NCBI RefSeq assembly: GCF_009690625.1
Contig: NZ_CP033878.1
Span: 2,108,001 to 2,172,000, forward strand
Source of the DNA: Halorhabdus sp. CBA1104
Lineage (GTDB): Archaea > Halobacteriota > Halobacteria > Halobacteriales > Haloarculaceae
DNA: 64,000 nucleotides
Direction of reading: 5' to 3'
The notes below the pieces were generated by a model. It was not told the DNA's origin. It did not search any database and saw only the letters and a list, made by a program, of their open reading frames with translations. Of the stretch, positions 52,001 through 61,880 are shown one piece after another. Each line of letters begins with the position of its first letter. The stretch's first letter is position 1. Both the position numbers and the translations under genes were made by a program.

Positions 52001-52885
52001 CTACTGCCCGTCGTCACCCTGGTCTGCGTGCCGGACGGTCACGACTGGTACTGGTGCCGTGCGGACTGTTTTCTCGGCGACGCTACCCAGCAAGATCCGG
52101 TCGACGCCCCGACGGCCGGTCGTCCCCATCACGACGGCATCACAGTCCTGGGCCTCGATCGCCGCCAGGATTTCCTCGTCGGCCGAACCATTCTGGACGT
52201 GGGTCGCTACGTCGACGCCCTGCTCGTCGGCCATGCCGGCGATCTCGTCGACTGCCTCGCGTGCGCCCTGGTCGAACGTACCCATTGTCACGTCTGAACG
52301 GACGTCCGGCCCGAGTGCGGCCGTCTCGACCACCGAGAGCGCATGGACGGTCGCATCCTCGGTCGCCGCGAGGGCGATGCCATGGTTGGCGGCCTGTCTG
52401 GCGCCCGCACTGCCGTCGGTCGGAAGCAAAATGTCCTCGTAGGGGACCGTGAATTCGTCGTCTTCCTGCATTCGAGCCGTGAGGACGGGCACGTCCGAGA
52501 GTCGGACCACTTTCTCAGTGACGCTGCCAAGCAGGTACCGGGCGAGTCCCTGGCGAGCGTGGGTCGGCATCACGATCAGGTCGTAGTCGTATTCGGCGGC
52601 GTACGCGACGATCGTCTCGGCCGGACTCCCCTGGACGACGTCGGTCGAATACGCGACGTTCAGCGTCTCCAGCGTCTCGCCCGCGTCGGCGACGATCTGT
52701 TCACCCTGCCGGACGAGGCCGTCGACGACACCTTCCTCGGTGAGGGTGACGCTGTGTTGTTCGGTATCGGCGACATGTAACAGTCGGATCTCGCTGTCGA
52801 GATAGTGGGCCATTTCGCCGGCGTGATGCAGCACTTCCGCCGGGCCGGTAGTGTCGTCGACCGGGAGGAGGATCTCGTCGTACAT
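52001..52885 (-). CDS. Two-domain universal stress protein
   Basis: A 294-residue tandem UspA protein. Each half starts with the strand ILLPVDDT or [14 protein letters not shown] and ends with the nucleotide-binding motif [20 protein letters not shown] or [21 protein letters not shown]. These GxxGx9G(S/T) motifs indicate ATP-binding Usp. The start at ATG 52885 is preferred over a TTG two codons upstream. Precise role unknown. Confidence 0.9.
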   Translation of the reverse strand: MYDEILLPVDDTTGPAEVLHHAGEMAHYLDSEIRLLHVADTEQHSVTLTEEGVVDGLVRQGEQIVADAGETLETLNVAYSTDVVQGSPAETIVAYAAEYDYDLIVMPTHARQGLARYLLGSVTEKVVRLSDVPVLTARMQEDDEFTVPYEDILLPTDGSAGARQAANHGIALAATEDATVHALSVVETAALGPDVRSDVTMGTFDQGAREAVDEIAGMADEQGVDVATHVQNGSADEEILAAIEAQDCDAVVMGTTGRRGVDRILLGSVAEKTVRTAPVPVVTVRHADQGDDGQ

Positions 52886-52979
52886 GCTCAAATCAGACGT
52901 TGTGACGGCGAAGTGAAAATAGTTCGCCGCCCGCGACAGAAACGCCTATGGCCGCCCCAGCCCTGTCGTTGATGTACGC

Positions 52980-55376
52980 GTGGCAGAGCCAGTCGAGACC
53001 AGCGAGATACCCGTCGCCGATGTCCTGCCCGAGTTCGCGCCGGCGTTTCCCTTCGAGCGCTTCAACCCAATGCAGGCCGAGACGCTGCCGGCCTTACTGG
53101 AGACCGAAGAGAACGTCGTCGTCAGCGCACCGACCGCAAGCGGCAAGACCGCCGTCGCCGAGGTCGCCATCTCGAAGGTCCTCGATCGGGGCGGGACGGC
53201 CCTCTTTTTGGCCCCTCTCAGAGCGCTCACCAACGAGAAAGAGAGCGAGTGGGAGCGCTTCGAGGAGCTGGGCTATTCCGTCTACGTCGTCACGGGCGAG
53301 CGCGATCTGAACTCCCGCCGGGCCGAGCGGGCCGACGTACTCGTCATGACCCCCGAGAAGGCCGACTCGGCGACCCGCAAGCACGACTCTCGCCGGTACG
53401 GGTTCGTCACCGACGTCGACTGTGTGGTCATCGACGAAGTGCATTTGCTTGACGCCGATCGGCGCGGGAGCGTCCTCGAAGTCACCATTTCGCGGCTCCG
53501 ACGGCTCTGTGACCCCCGGATCGTCGCCCTCTCGGCGACGATGACCAACATCGAAGACGTCGCCGAGTGGCTCGATGCCCCGCCCGATGCCACCTTCGCC
53601 TTCGGCGAGAAGTACCGTCCCGTCCCGCTCAACGCCGACGTCAAGACCTACAGCCACGGCGAGAACGCCTTCGCCGATAAGTACCGCCGACTGTATCGAG
53701 CACTGGATCTGGCTGAACCCCATCTGCGGGAGGACGGCCAGGCGCTCGTGTTCGTCTCCTCCCGCCAGGACACCGTCCAGGCCGCAAAGAAGACCCGTGA
53801 CGAACTCGCCGAGCGAGACATTCCCGTCGGCGCTCGCGGCGATTACGACTTCCACAACGAGGCGTCGGATTTGAACAACAACACGCTGCGGCAGTCGGTG
53901 CTGGACGGGGTCGGCTTCCACCATGCCGGCCTCTCCCGGGAAGACAAGAACCGCGTCGAGGCCTGGTTCCGGGAGGGGAAACTGGCGATCCTCTTTTCGA
54001 CCTCGACGCTCGCCTGGGGTGTCAATCTCCCCGCCCGCTGTGTCGTCATTCGGGATACAAAACTCCACGATCCCCTGGAAGGGGAGGTGGACATGAGTCC
54101 GCTGGACGTTCTCCAGATGCTGGGGCGGGCGGGCCGGCCAGGCTACGACGACCAGGGCTATGCGTGGGTCATCGCCGATCGGAGTGACGCCGACAAGTAC
54201 CGGCGCTTGCTCCGTGACGGCAAAGAGATCGAGTCCCGGCTGGCCGAGAGCCTGGATGCCCACCTCAACGCCGAGATTGCGATGGGGACGTTGCGGGATC
54301 TGGATGACGTCCTGGACTGGCTTGAGACCACCTTCTACTACGTCCGGGCACAGGCCGCCCCGGACCGCTACGAGGCGGCCGGATCGCTCCGGGAGCAAGC
54401 CTCCAGTGCCCTCCGCGGGCTGGTCGATCGCGGGTTCGTCGAGATGGACGAGGACCTCCGTGTCTCGGCGACACCGCTGGGTCGGCTCGCCTCCCGGTTC
54501 TACCTCCGGCTGGATACCGCCCGGCACTTCGCCGATCTGGCCGAGGCGGCCAGCGACGTGGACCTCACCGAGCGAGACGTGCTGACGGCGGTCGCTGGGG
54601 CCGGCGAGTTCGACAGCGTCAACGCTCGGACGGACGAACGCGATGCCGTCCGTGCGGTCCTGGGTGAGGCCAACGAGCCTGCCACCATCCTCGACGTGGA
54701 TCTCGATGCCGGCCAGCGGAAGGTCCTGGCGATCCTGGAGGCGAGCATGCGCGGGACGACGCCCGCGGAACTGCAGAGTGACGCCTGGGTCATCCGCCAG
54801 AACGCGATGCGCTTGCTTGCGGCCCTGCAGGCCTTTCTCGACGAATTCGACGGGTCACGTGGAGCCAATCTCGCCCGTCGAGTCGAGGCCCGCGTCGAGC
54901 ACGGGATCAGCGCCAGCGCTGTCGGACTGACGGCCGTCGACGGCGTCGGCTCGGGACGCGCGAGCAAACTCGCCGCCGAGGGCTTTGCGACGCCAGGCGA
55001 CCTGATCGACGCGGGCGTCGACGGACTCGTCGATGCGGGCCTGAGCGAAGGGGTGGCAGAACGCGTTCGCGATAGCGCGGCCGAGTTGCCGGCCATCGAC
55101 GTCGAGTGGGGCGAGTTCCCCGAGACGATCGCCCACGGCGACAACGAGATGTGTGAAGTGACCGTCCACAACAGTGCCGGCGGCACACGGGCCGGCGTCC
55201 GCGTCACCGTCAACGATGTCGAGATGTCGAGTACCGACAGCTACCTCGGCGAAGAGACGCTTCCGGTGGGTGTCTTCGGTGGCGACGCCGAGGAGTTGGA
55301 GTTCGCGATCGAAGTGACGTTCCCGGAGTTGCCCCTCCAGCCCGTGGTGGCGACCAGATCGGTCGCCGTCGTGTGA
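52980..55376 (+). CDS. Ski2-family helicase with Brr2/Sec63-like C-terminus
   Basis: A 798-residue DNA/RNA helicase. Walker A APTASGKT is at 50-57, motif Ia LFLAPLRALTNEK, motif II DEVH at 152-155, motif III SATMTN, and motifs V-VI FSTSTLAWGVNLPAR and QMLGRAGRPGYD. A winged-helix and helical bundle follows, then helix-hairpin-helix motifs (GLTAVDGVGSGRASKLAAEGF) and a C-terminal Ig/Sec63-like domain (EMCEVTVHNSAGGTRAGVRVTV). It belongs to the archaeal Ski2/Brr2-like group next to Hel308. The GTG start at 52980 has no better in-frame alternative close by. Confidence 0.9.
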   Translation: MAEPVETSEIPVADVLPEFAPAFPFERFNPMQAETLPALLETEENVVVSAPTASGKTAVAEVAISKVLDRGGTALFLAPLRALTNEKESEWERFEELGYSVYVVTGERDLNSRRAERADVLVMTPEKADSATRKHDSRRYGFVTDVDCVVIDEVHLLDADRRGSVLEVTISRLRRLCDPRIVALSATMTNIEDVAEWLDAPPDATFAFGEKYRPVPLNADVKTYSHGENAFADKYRRLYRALDLAEPHLREDGQALVFVSSRQDTVQAAKKTRDELAERDIPVGARGDYDFHNEASDLNNNTLRQSVLDGVGFHHAGLSREDKNRVEAWFREGKLAILFSTSTLAWGVNLPARCVVIRDTKLHDPLEGEVDMSPLDVLQMLGRAGRPGYDDQGYAWVIADRSDADKYRRLLRDGKEIESRLAESLDAHLNAEIAMGTLRDLDDVLDWLETTFYYVRAQAAPDRYEAAGSLREQASSALRGLVDRGFVEMDEDLRVSATPLGRLASRFYLRLDTARHFADLAEAASDVDLTERDVLTAVAGAGEFDSVNARTDERDAVRAVLGEANEPATILDVDLDAGQRKVLAILEASMRGTTPAELQSDAWVIRQNAMRLLAALQAFLDEFDGSRGANLARRVEARVEHGISASAVGLTAVDGVGSGRASKLAAEGFATPGDLIDAGVDGLVDAGLSEGVAERVRDSAAELPAIDVEWGEFPETIAHGDNEMCEVTVHNSAGGTRAGVRVTVNDVEMSSTDSYLGEETLPVGVFGGDAEELEFAIEVTFPELPLQPVVATRSVAVV

Positions 55377-55488
55377 TATCGTCACCGCTCGAAGAGCCCT
55401 GCTATCGGTACCAAGAGGCGTGGTTTGTCGCCGTCATCCCAAACAGCGGGCTTTTTGATAGTCGTATGTCATAGCTCCGAGACACACC

Positions 55489-55659
55489 ATGGAGGCAGAG
55501 ACAGCACGTTCCGAGGGGGACGGAGTGCCGCCACGGGACGTCATCGGACTAGTCTTGTTCGTGGGGTTGTACGCAGGCCACGGACTCAGTTTGGTGACCT
55601 TCGAGACGACAGTCATTGGGCTGCTGTCGGTACTCTTGCTCTACCAGATCTTCTCGTAG
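55489..55659 (+). CDS. Small two-helix membrane protein
   Basis: A 56-residue protein too short for most ORF calls. It starts MEAETARSEGDGVPPRD, then has two hydrophobic segments (VIGLVLFVGLYAGHGLSLV and TTVIGLLSVLLLYQIF) and stops at 55657. A TATA-like tttttgata lies about 30 bases before the ATG. The clean membrane profile supports it as real. Function unknown. Confidence 0.6.
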   Translation: MEAETARSEGDGVPPRDVIGLVLFVGLYAGHGLSLVTFETTVIGLLSVLLLYQIFS

Positions 55660-55845
55660 GAGTCGGGTAGCTATCGTCGCTGGCGAGGCGTTGCAGGCAG
55701 AGCCATCGCTCGGCGACGAGACACGTCAGTGGGCGACCGTCCCGGCAGCAACGGCCTCGCTAGGTGGCTCTTCCCGGCCAACGCAAGCCGATGAGGCAAT
55801 TGCCGCTCACGACGTGCCAGCAGTGACGCGCCGGGGAAAACAGGA

Positions 55846-56487
55846 TTAGACCCGTTCGAGCAGCAGCTCGCGCAGTTCGTCGACGTCTTCGGCGACGACA
55901 TCCGGGATCGAGCGGTCGATGCCGTCGTGGACACCGGTAAATCCGATCGTGAACGCACCGGCGGCCTTCGCCGCCGACGCCCCGTTCGTCGAGTCCTCGA
56001 TCGCGATACAGTCACTCGGATCCTCGCCGGCCAGCCGGGCGGCCCGCTGATAGACGTCGGGGGCGGGCTTGCCTGCCTCGACATCGGCCGCACTGACGAT
56101 CGCGTCGAAGTCATCTTCCAGCCCGAAGCGGTCCAAGACGACGTCGATCCAGTGGTGGGGCGAGGAGGTCACCAGCGAGACACTGTCCCCCTCCGCGCGA
56201 ACGTCCCGAAGGAGTTCGGGGACGCCCGCGACGATCTCGGCTTCCTCACCGTAGATCTGCCGGCCGGCAGCCTCGAACAGTTCGAGGAATTGCTCGCGGG
56301 AGATGGCCGCGCCGTAATTATCGTCGAGGTAGTCGTAGATCTCCCGATAGTACATCCCCGTCGTCTCCTCGGGCGGGACATCCTCCTCGGGCACGACTTC
56401 GGGATAGATGTCTTGGCTCTCGTGGCGCTTCCAGTGGGCCTCGGAGCTGACGATCACGCCGTCCATGTCACAGAGGACTGCAGTCAT
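55846..56487 (-). CDS. HAD-superfamily hydrolase (phosphoglycolate phosphatase-like)
   Basis: A 213-residue HAD hydrolase. Motif I CDMDGVIVSSEAHW is at residues 6-19, with Asp7 and Asp9. A helical cap follows (about 20-85). Motif II is LVTSSPHHW and motif III GKPAPDVYQRAA, with IAIEDSTNGASAAKAAG as motif IV. The family acts on small phosphorylated sugars, such as beta-phosphoglucomutase-like substrates. The ATG at 56487 is chosen; the longer open frame is spurious. Confidence 0.88.
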   Translation of the reverse strand: MTAVLCDMDGVIVSSEAHWKRHESQDIYPEVVPEEDVPPEETTGMYYREIYDYLDDNYGAAISREQFLELFEAAGRQIYGEEAEIVAGVPELLRDVRAEGDSVSLVTSSPHHWIDVVLDRFGLEDDFDAIVSAADVEAGKPAPDVYQRAARLAGEDPSDCIAIEDSTNGASAAKAAGAFTIGFTGVHDGIDRSIPDVVAEDVDELRELLLERV

Positions 56488-56637
56488 ACCTCGATGTTTG
56501 GCAGGCGGGACAAAGCCATGGCGATTCAGCTTCCGGACCGAAACGGCCCGTCTGGCCCCGGACACCGAGGCCACCGGCCTGGAAACCCTCGCCAGGAGCC
56601 ACACAATTGAACTGGATCGATCCAGAAGGAGCCAGAT

Positions 56638-57807
56638 ATGCACACGCCCTCCATCTCTCGCATGTATCTGCTCCTGGTAGTGACGCTTGCAGTGAGCGGA
56701 TTGCTTGCCGGCTGTGTCTCACTGGGGAGCCAACAGACAACCTTACCGACGGAGGAAGCGGTCGAACAGACTGTCGATGAACTCGATACAGTCGAAGCGA
56801 CGATCGTATCCTCGCTCGACGGCACAGCGATATCCAAACACCGAACAGTGTTCGAGTTCGGAACGGAGCGGCGACGGGCGAGGACCCAAGCAAGCGGGTC
56901 CGAAACGCTGGTCGTGGCAAACGAGTCGGTGACCTGGCGATACGATCGGGCAGCGAATACCGTTCGTCTGACCCATCACGGTGCAGACAGCGGCGGGCGC
57001 AATACCACCGAATATGCGAAAGTGCTGCAGTCGATGTTCGGGCGGTTGAGCGCGAACGGCGACGACGCCAACGCGGACGGCGTGTTGAATCCGCTTATTC
57101 TCCCGTCTACTGGTAGCAGCGGCCAACCGTACGCGGGAGTGCTCGAACAGTTCACAGACGCCTCGCTGAGCTACGCGGGGACGGAGGCCGTCGACGGTCG
57201 GGAGACGTTCGTGGTAGAAATCGTACCGGGCGGGGACACACAGGCGAGCAACATGACGATGTGGCTCGACCAAGAGTGGTACCATCCGATCCAGTGGCAG
57301 GCGACGATTTCGGGCGAGAACGGGCCACAGACCGTGACGACGACCCTCCGAAACGTCACGTTCAACCCCGAAATCCCGGCCGGGACGTTCACGTTCGAAC
57401 CGCCCGCGAACGCGACGATCGTCGAACGGACCGTCACCAGCCAGTCGTTCGATTCCAGAGCCGATCTAGCCGCGGCCAGCGAGATGACGATTCCGGAGCC
57501 GTCGGTGCCCGACTCCCTGGCGTTCGATTCCGGACGGCGGTTCAACGACAACGGGACCGTCAGGACGTCACTCCAGTACACAAACGAGACGGCGACGCTC
57601 CGAGTGACGAAGGCAGACCCGAGAGGAGACATCGAGACGCTCACAGAGGGCGAGCGCCTCGAGATCAACGGCCAGCAGGCCATCAGACAGACCTTCGATA
57701 GTGGGACGTCGCTCCGGTGGTCCTGTGGCGGGTATCGGTACAGTGTCTTTGGCGATATCTCAGTGGAGACAGCCCGCGCTGTCGGCGAATCGATCGACTG
57801 CGGGTGA
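56638..57807 (+). CDS. Secreted lipoprotein with LolA-like domain
   Basis: A 389-residue Sec-type lipoprotein. The signal is MYLLLVVTLAVSGLLAGC with lipobox Cys at about residue 26; no twin arginine is present, so it uses Sec rather than Tat. The mature part begins with DELDTVEATIVSSLDG and has repeated beta strands with ESVTWRYDRAANTVRL and VTFNPEIPAGTFTFEPPANA, as in LolA/DUF2092-type lipid-binding barrels. A C-terminal region has SLRWSCGGYRYSVFG, with a Cys pair possibly forming a disulfide (second Cys near the end). Function unknown. Confidence 0.8.
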   Translation: MHTPSISRMYLLLVVTLAVSGLLAGCVSLGSQQTTLPTEEAVEQTVDELDTVEATIVSSLDGTAISKHRTVFEFGTERRRARTQASGSETLVVANESVTWRYDRAANTVRLTHHGADSGGRNTTEYAKVLQSMFGRLSANGDDANADGVLNPLILPSTGSSGQPYAGVLEQFTDASLSYAGTEAVDGRETFVVEIVPGGDTQASNMTMWLDQEWYHPIQWQATISGENGPQTVTTTLRNVTFNPEIPAGTFTFEPPANATIVERTVTSQSFDSRADLAAASEMTIPEPSVPDSLAFDSGRRFNDNGTVRTSLQYTNETATLRVTKADPRGDIETLTEGERLEINGQQAIRQTFDSGTSLRWSCGGYRYSVFGDISVETARAVGESIDCG

Positions 57808-57884
57808 AAAACGCGATCGCGACCAGCGGCAGAATGGGTGAGGACAAGGAACCGACGCGGACTGGCCAGCGACCGCGGTCGGGC

Positions 57885-57983
57885 TCACGCTGATCTATCG
57901 GGGCCGCGACGGAGTTTGAGCGCGGCGACGAAGGCGATCACGAGCAGTACAACACCGGCGATGCGTGTTGCGGTCGAACGCAT
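57885..57983 (-). CDS. Possible 32-residue single-helix protein
   Basis: On the minus strand ATG 57983 opens MRSTATRIAGVVLLVIAFVA followed by a basic ALKLRRGPDRSA and TGA at 57885. One strong helix with positive ends. It lies in a 277-base gap and has no other feature around it. Small haloarchaeal membrane peptides of this type exist, but evidence is only the sequence profile. Confidence 0.35.
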   Translation of the reverse strand: MRSTATRIAGVVLLVIAFVAALKLRRGPDRSA

Positions 57984-58084
57984 AGCCCAACCGACGCCTG
58001 AGAGACACCTAAAGTACGAGTCAGTGTCTCAGAGTTAGAAACAGCGCGTGCCCACCTTTGCTGTCCCGGTAGAATCGGGGCTGT

Positions 58085-59062
58085 ATGGTCGTTGGTCCAG
58101 ACAGTTCGAGACGAAACCGACTCGTTCTGGTCGCGATCCTCGCGATCGGAGCCGGTGTGATACTCACACCACAGGTGTACAGTGCAGTGACCGGGCCGGA
58201 TGGAACCGTGGCCGTCGTCGAACTCTCCGGGACGATCGACGAGCCCACGGCCCAGTTCGTCGAGGCACAGCTCCGGGACGCCCGGCACAACGATTCGATC
58301 AAGGGAGTCGTCCTCGACGTCGAGAGCGGGGGTGGGCTCCCGGGCCAGAGCGAACGGATCTACGCGGCAGTCGAGCGGACGAGCGAGCGGATGCCCGTGA
58401 TCGCAACGGTCGATACGCTTGGGGCCTCGGGCGCGTATCTCTCGATGGTCCCGGCCGACGAGATCTACGTCGCCCCGTCGGCCCAGGCGATCGGGAGCGT
58501 CGGCGTGACTGGAGCCGCCCCACAGCCCCTGTCGCCGTCGGCCGGTGACACCGGGCCGAACAAGGGTGGCCTCCACCCCGACGAGGCCAGAGAGGATCGG
58601 GAAGTCCTCGCCGAGCTGTTCGTCGAAAGTGTGTTGACCCAGCGCGGCGACGAGATCGAGCTGAACCGGACGGAAATTTCCAGAGCGAAGATTTATCTGG
58701 GTACAGAGGCCGTCGATAACGGCTTCGCCGACAAGCTGGGCTTCGTCGACGACGCGATCGCCGACGTTGCCGACCGGGCCGGCCTGGATACCTACGCGGT
58801 CGAGACCCACGAGATGGAACAACAGGGAAGCCTCCTCGGTAGCTTGCCGATCGGTGACGCCGACAGCGACGCCGTCGTGACCGTCCGGACGGACGATGGA
58901 CTCGACCGACAGCTCGTTTTGGCCGTTGCCCCACAGTTCCTCGATCGCGCTGTCGAGGACGACGTCGAGATCGTCTCCCATTCCGGCACGACCGCCACAG
59001 CCGACGAGCGGCGTCGACCGGCCGGCGAGCGGGCCTCAGACACTGGAGGTGACGCCGAATGA
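58085..59062 (+). CDS. Signal peptide peptidase SppA-like (S49) protease
   Basis: A 325-residue membrane-anchored serine protease. A signal-anchor helix (about 12-35) precedes the ClpP-like fold. The nucleophile is S115 in LGASGAYLSM and the partner lysine is probably K160 in TGPNKGG, 45 residues later, as in S49 enzymes with a Ser-Lys dyad. GVVLDVESGGGLPGQSE is the conserved strand and Gly loop. A long C-terminal extension (after about 220) is acidic and rich in Asp. Its stop overlaps the next gene by four bases (ATGA). Confidence 0.85.
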   Translation: MVVGPDSSRRNRLVLVAILAIGAGVILTPQVYSAVTGPDGTVAVVELSGTIDEPTAQFVEAQLRDARHNDSIKGVVLDVESGGGLPGQSERIYAAVERTSERMPVIATVDTLGASGAYLSMVPADEIYVAPSAQAIGSVGVTGAAPQPLSPSAGDTGPNKGGLHPDEAREDREVLAELFVESVLTQRGDEIELNRTEISRAKIYLGTEAVDNGFADKLGFVDDAIADVADRAGLDTYAVETHEMEQQGSLLGSLPIGDADSDAVVTVRTDDGLDRQLVLAVAPQFLDRAVEDDVEIVSHSGTTATADERRRPAGERASDTGGDAE

Positions 59063-60087
59063 ACCGATACGTGACCGCACTCGGGGTGTTCCTCGCAGTG
59101 TTGGTGGTGACCGTCGGGACCGCCACCGTCGGTGGGGTCGTCCTCACCGAAGAGACGCCCGACCAGCCCGGACTCGAGACGAGTCAGTGGCAACTAGACA
59201 ACGTCCAGCCAGACAGCGCCAGCGAGGCTGGGGCGATCGAGATGGCAAGCACCGAGGCGACGAACACTGTGGTCGTCCACGTCGGGACGGCCCAGGGCAG
59301 TGGCGGGTCGGTGCTGGACGGGATCCCACTCCAGGGAGCAGAGAAAGCGATCACGACTGGCTCGGCTGCCGGCCGTGAACGAGCTGTCACGACGCTGCTG
59401 TCGACGCTCGTGGACAACGGGCACGACGTGACGTTGTACACTGGGTCGACGAGCACCAACTCGTTCGGTGAGTCGCCGACGCTCGCCGACGAACTGGCAG
59501 ACGCCGACGCCTTCCTCACGACTGCCCCGAGCGCGCTCTCGGCGGCAGACCGGGAGACGGTGACCGACTTCGCCGACGCGGGCGGGCGGGTCTTCGTCGG
59601 GGCCGACCCCGGCGAGGCACGCGGCGTCACCGACATCGGTGCTGCCATCGGCATCTACCAGGAGACGGGCTACCTGTACAACGTCGCCGAGAACGATCAG
59701 AACTACCTCAGCATCTTCGCCGAGCCGACGGGCGCATCTGGCCTAACTGATGGCGTCGAGCAGGTCGTCTTCCGTGGCGCGGCCTCGATCGGCCACGCCG
59801 AGAGGACACCCGCACTGGTCGTCGAACCGAACGCCGAACGCTCGACGACACAGCGAACCGCTACCTACGGGGTCGCGGCCGTGTCCGAGAACGTCGCGAT
59901 CGTGGGCGATACGAGCTTCCTGCAACCGGAGAACGCCTACCGCGCGGACAACAACGTACTGATCGGCAACGTCGCGGACTACCTGGTCACCGGGACAGTC
60001 AACGAGAGTGCACGCGAGCAACTGGGCGAATCGAGCGATCGGGCAGTCCCGGGAAACGGGGGAGTGCAGTCGCCGAGGGACCCGTGA
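59059..60087 (+). CDS. DUF4350-type exported protein
   Basis: A 342-residue protein with an N-terminal signal or anchor helix (about 5-28) and an extracellular domain. The middle has VTLYTGSTSTNSF, LADELADADAFLTTAPSALSAADRETVTDFADAGGRVFVGADPGEA, a pattern of DUF4350/GATase-like proteins that bind but may not hydrolyse substrate. Its ATG overlaps the SppA stop by ATGA, so the two are made together. It may be a substrate or a partner of the protease. Confidence 0.78.
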   Translation: MNRYVTALGVFLAVLVVTVGTATVGGVVLTEETPDQPGLETSQWQLDNVQPDSASEAGAIEMASTEATNTVVVHVGTAQGSGGSVLDGIPLQGAEKAITTGSAAGRERAVTTLLSTLVDNGHDVTLYTGSTSTNSFGESPTLADELADADAFLTTAPSALSAADRETVTDFADAGGRVFVGADPGEARGVTDIGAAIGIYQETGYLYNVAENDQNYLSIFAEPTGASGLTDGVEQVVFRGAASIGHAERTPALVVEPNAERSTTQRTATYGVAAVSENVAIVGDTSFLQPENAYRADNNVLIGNVADYLVTGTVNESAREQLGESSDRAVPGNGGVQSPRDP

Positions 60088-60495
60088 GACGGCCGTCGTG
60101 ACCGGTCGGACAGAGAGGAACGCTCTGGCCGACCCTCCTCTCGAGTCGAAGCGGATGGCTCACAACACAGATCCAGTTAGTACTGTGACGGCTGGTTGAA
60201 CAGCGGATACGACCGATATTTTCGCGGAACGGTCCAGCGAGCCACAGCAACAGCCACAGGGCGTTCCGATCGATGGCAACGATGGGACATCGTGCCGACA
60301 AAGAGCCCGACCCTCATCCCAAGCCGGTCCCCGTGCCAAGCGACGGCGAACGCACAGACGCCGACGCCAGCACGCTCGGATCCGACACGACGTGGGGGAG
60401 CAACACACGTACGCGCCAGCAGTCTCACCGGGGCAAACTGTGTCGAATCGCTCCAGTCTCGGGCCGTCGAAAGGGGACGAGGGAGTGCTGACAGC
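60088..60495. other. 408-bp region without a firm gene
   Basis: Between the DUF4350 gene and the small membrane protein. A 72-residue frame at 60273-60491 on the plus strand (MATMGHRADKEPDPHPKPV) is polar and proline-rich; I give it little weight. An A+T-rich spot, cgatattttcg near 60210-60220, could hold a promoter. No repeat or RNA gene was seen. Confidence 0.55.
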
Positions 60496-60684
60496 CTATT
60501 CGGATTCGATGAACCGCGCGAGAAGTGCTGAGAGAATCAGGACCGGGAGGAAGTACATGAGCAGAATCGCGAGGATGCCGACTGCGGTGATCAGGGCCCC
60601 GTCGGCATTCCCCGGGTTCGTCTGGATGAAAACCAGGATCACGAACCACAGCGTCGTGAGTTGCACGAAATTGGGTTCACTCAT
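60496..60684 (-). CDS. Small two-helix membrane protein
   Basis: A 62-residue protein from ATG 60684 (MSEPNFVQLTTLWFVILVFI) with helices at about 9-21 and 31-55 and a charged tail LARFIESE. The two helices are separated by the polar turn TNPGNADGA. No family recognised. It could share a promoter region with the secreted-protein gene that ends at 60765 on the same strand. Confidence 0.6.
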   Translation of the reverse strand: MSEPNFVQLTTLWFVILVFIQTNPGNADGALITAVGILAILLMYFLPVLILSALLARFIESE

Positions 60685-60764
60685 ACGCGGGGTGTGTACT
60701 GTCGGCCGGCGGATATGCCGTTCGATATTGCGGACGGGCCACAAGCGAGGTGCAACACGGCAAA

Positions 60765-61775
60765 TCACTCATCGAGAAGGCCGCCGTGGCGGTTCCAGAC
60801 CGCATCTGTCGGCATCGAGACGTGGGCACTGACGGTACGGGCGGTGACGGTACGGTCGAGGAGTTGTGTCCGCTCGTCGGCCGAGAGCGCCGCCAGCAGC
60901 CCCCGGAATGCCTCGCTGGCCCGGTCGCCCTCGGAAAGCAAAGCCCCATACTGGAGAGCAGTCGTCTCCGGCCCTGCGTCGATCGCGACGCTCGCTTCCC
61001 GAATCGACCGGACGAACCGGTTGAGTTGCCGGGCACTGGCGGGGACGATATCGAGGAGGCGGCCTCGCATCGAGGTGCCGAGATCGACGTGGGCGAGCAG
61101 GTCACGCTGGTGGACAGAGATAGGGTCGACAGTCCGGGAGGCACAGTCGTCGGCGGTTGCCAAGCGGCGTCGCCGCCTCGCAAGTCGCGCGCTCACATCG
61201 GGACGGCTGGTGTCGACGGCCACGTCGATCCGGGTCGGCGCGATGCGCGCGACCGAAGCGGGAGCGCTCTGGACGAGGGTCTCACTGCGCGCGTCCGTCG
61301 TGCTGCACCGACGGTCTGGCTGGGATGGGGCGGACGAGTCACCGACACGGGACACGTCTGGGCTCACACCGGAAGTGGATCCAGACGACCGGTCGAGCCG
61401 GCTGAAGGCGGTGTGGCGCTTAAGGTCGGTGGCGATCGTGTTCGGATCGAACGCACCCACAGCCGTGCCCGATCCGGCGTCGAGTGCCCCGTCCCGGGTC
61501 TGGACGGTCCCGGAGACCCAAGAGACGTCACTCGAGGAGAGGATTGTGGCGTAGGGGCCGATCGCTCCGAGGGACCCACTGGCCGCCGCCGGGAAGCCGA
61601 GGTGGCCGAAGACGGTCGGATCGCCCGAAACAGAGACAGTCGTGACGTCCTGTCGAGGGGACGGAGACGTGTCGTCTTCGGCGGGCGGACTCGCTGCAGT
61701 CGCTTCGACACCCAGCAGTGAGGAGCCGAGCGTGATGGCGGCAACCTGTGAGAGGAGCGTTCGTCTGGTCGGCAT
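60765..61775 (-). CDS. Tat-signal exported protein of unknown function
   Basis: A 336-residue protein. The signal has twin arginine (PTRRTLLSQVAAITLGSSLLG) and a cleavage site near ATAASPPAE. The first mature half is Ser/Thr/Gly rich with little charge (GDPTVFGHLGFPAAASGSLGAIGPYATIL). The second half is unusually basic for a haloarchaeon (ARLARRRRRLATADD) and ends in helical SADERTQLLDRTVTARTV. No known domain. A winged-helix regulator is encoded upstream on the same strand. Confidence 0.75.
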   Translation of the reverse strand: MPTRRTLLSQVAAITLGSSLLGVEATAASPPAEDDTSPSPRQDVTTVSVSGDPTVFGHLGFPAAASGSLGAIGPYATILSSSDVSWVSGTVQTRDGALDAGSGTAVGAFDPNTIATDLKRHTAFSRLDRSSGSTSGVSPDVSRVGDSSAPSQPDRRCSTTDARSETLVQSAPASVARIAPTRIDVAVDTSRPDVSARLARRRRRLATADDCASRTVDPISVHQRDLLAHVDLGTSMRGRLLDIVPASARQLNRFVRSIREASVAIDAGPETTALQYGALLSEGDRASEAFRGLLAALSADERTQLLDRTVTARTVSAHVSMPTDAVWNRHGGLLDE

Positions 61776-61880
61776 GTATCGAGGGACGGCGACGGCGACC
61801 TTACGAATGGGTGCGCTGTTTCTAAACGAGAAAGGCGTGCTCGTCCAGCCCGTGGGTGGCGGCCGCCAACGCCCTCGCGT

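Noticed and set aside
53094-54527. 477-codon minus-strand frame opposite the Ski2 helicase
   Set aside because: Antisense of a helicase with every motif present.
60273-60491. 72-codon plus-strand frame MATMGHRADKEPDPH
   Set aside because: Polar, proline-rich and without promoter or conserved pattern; not enough to call a gene.
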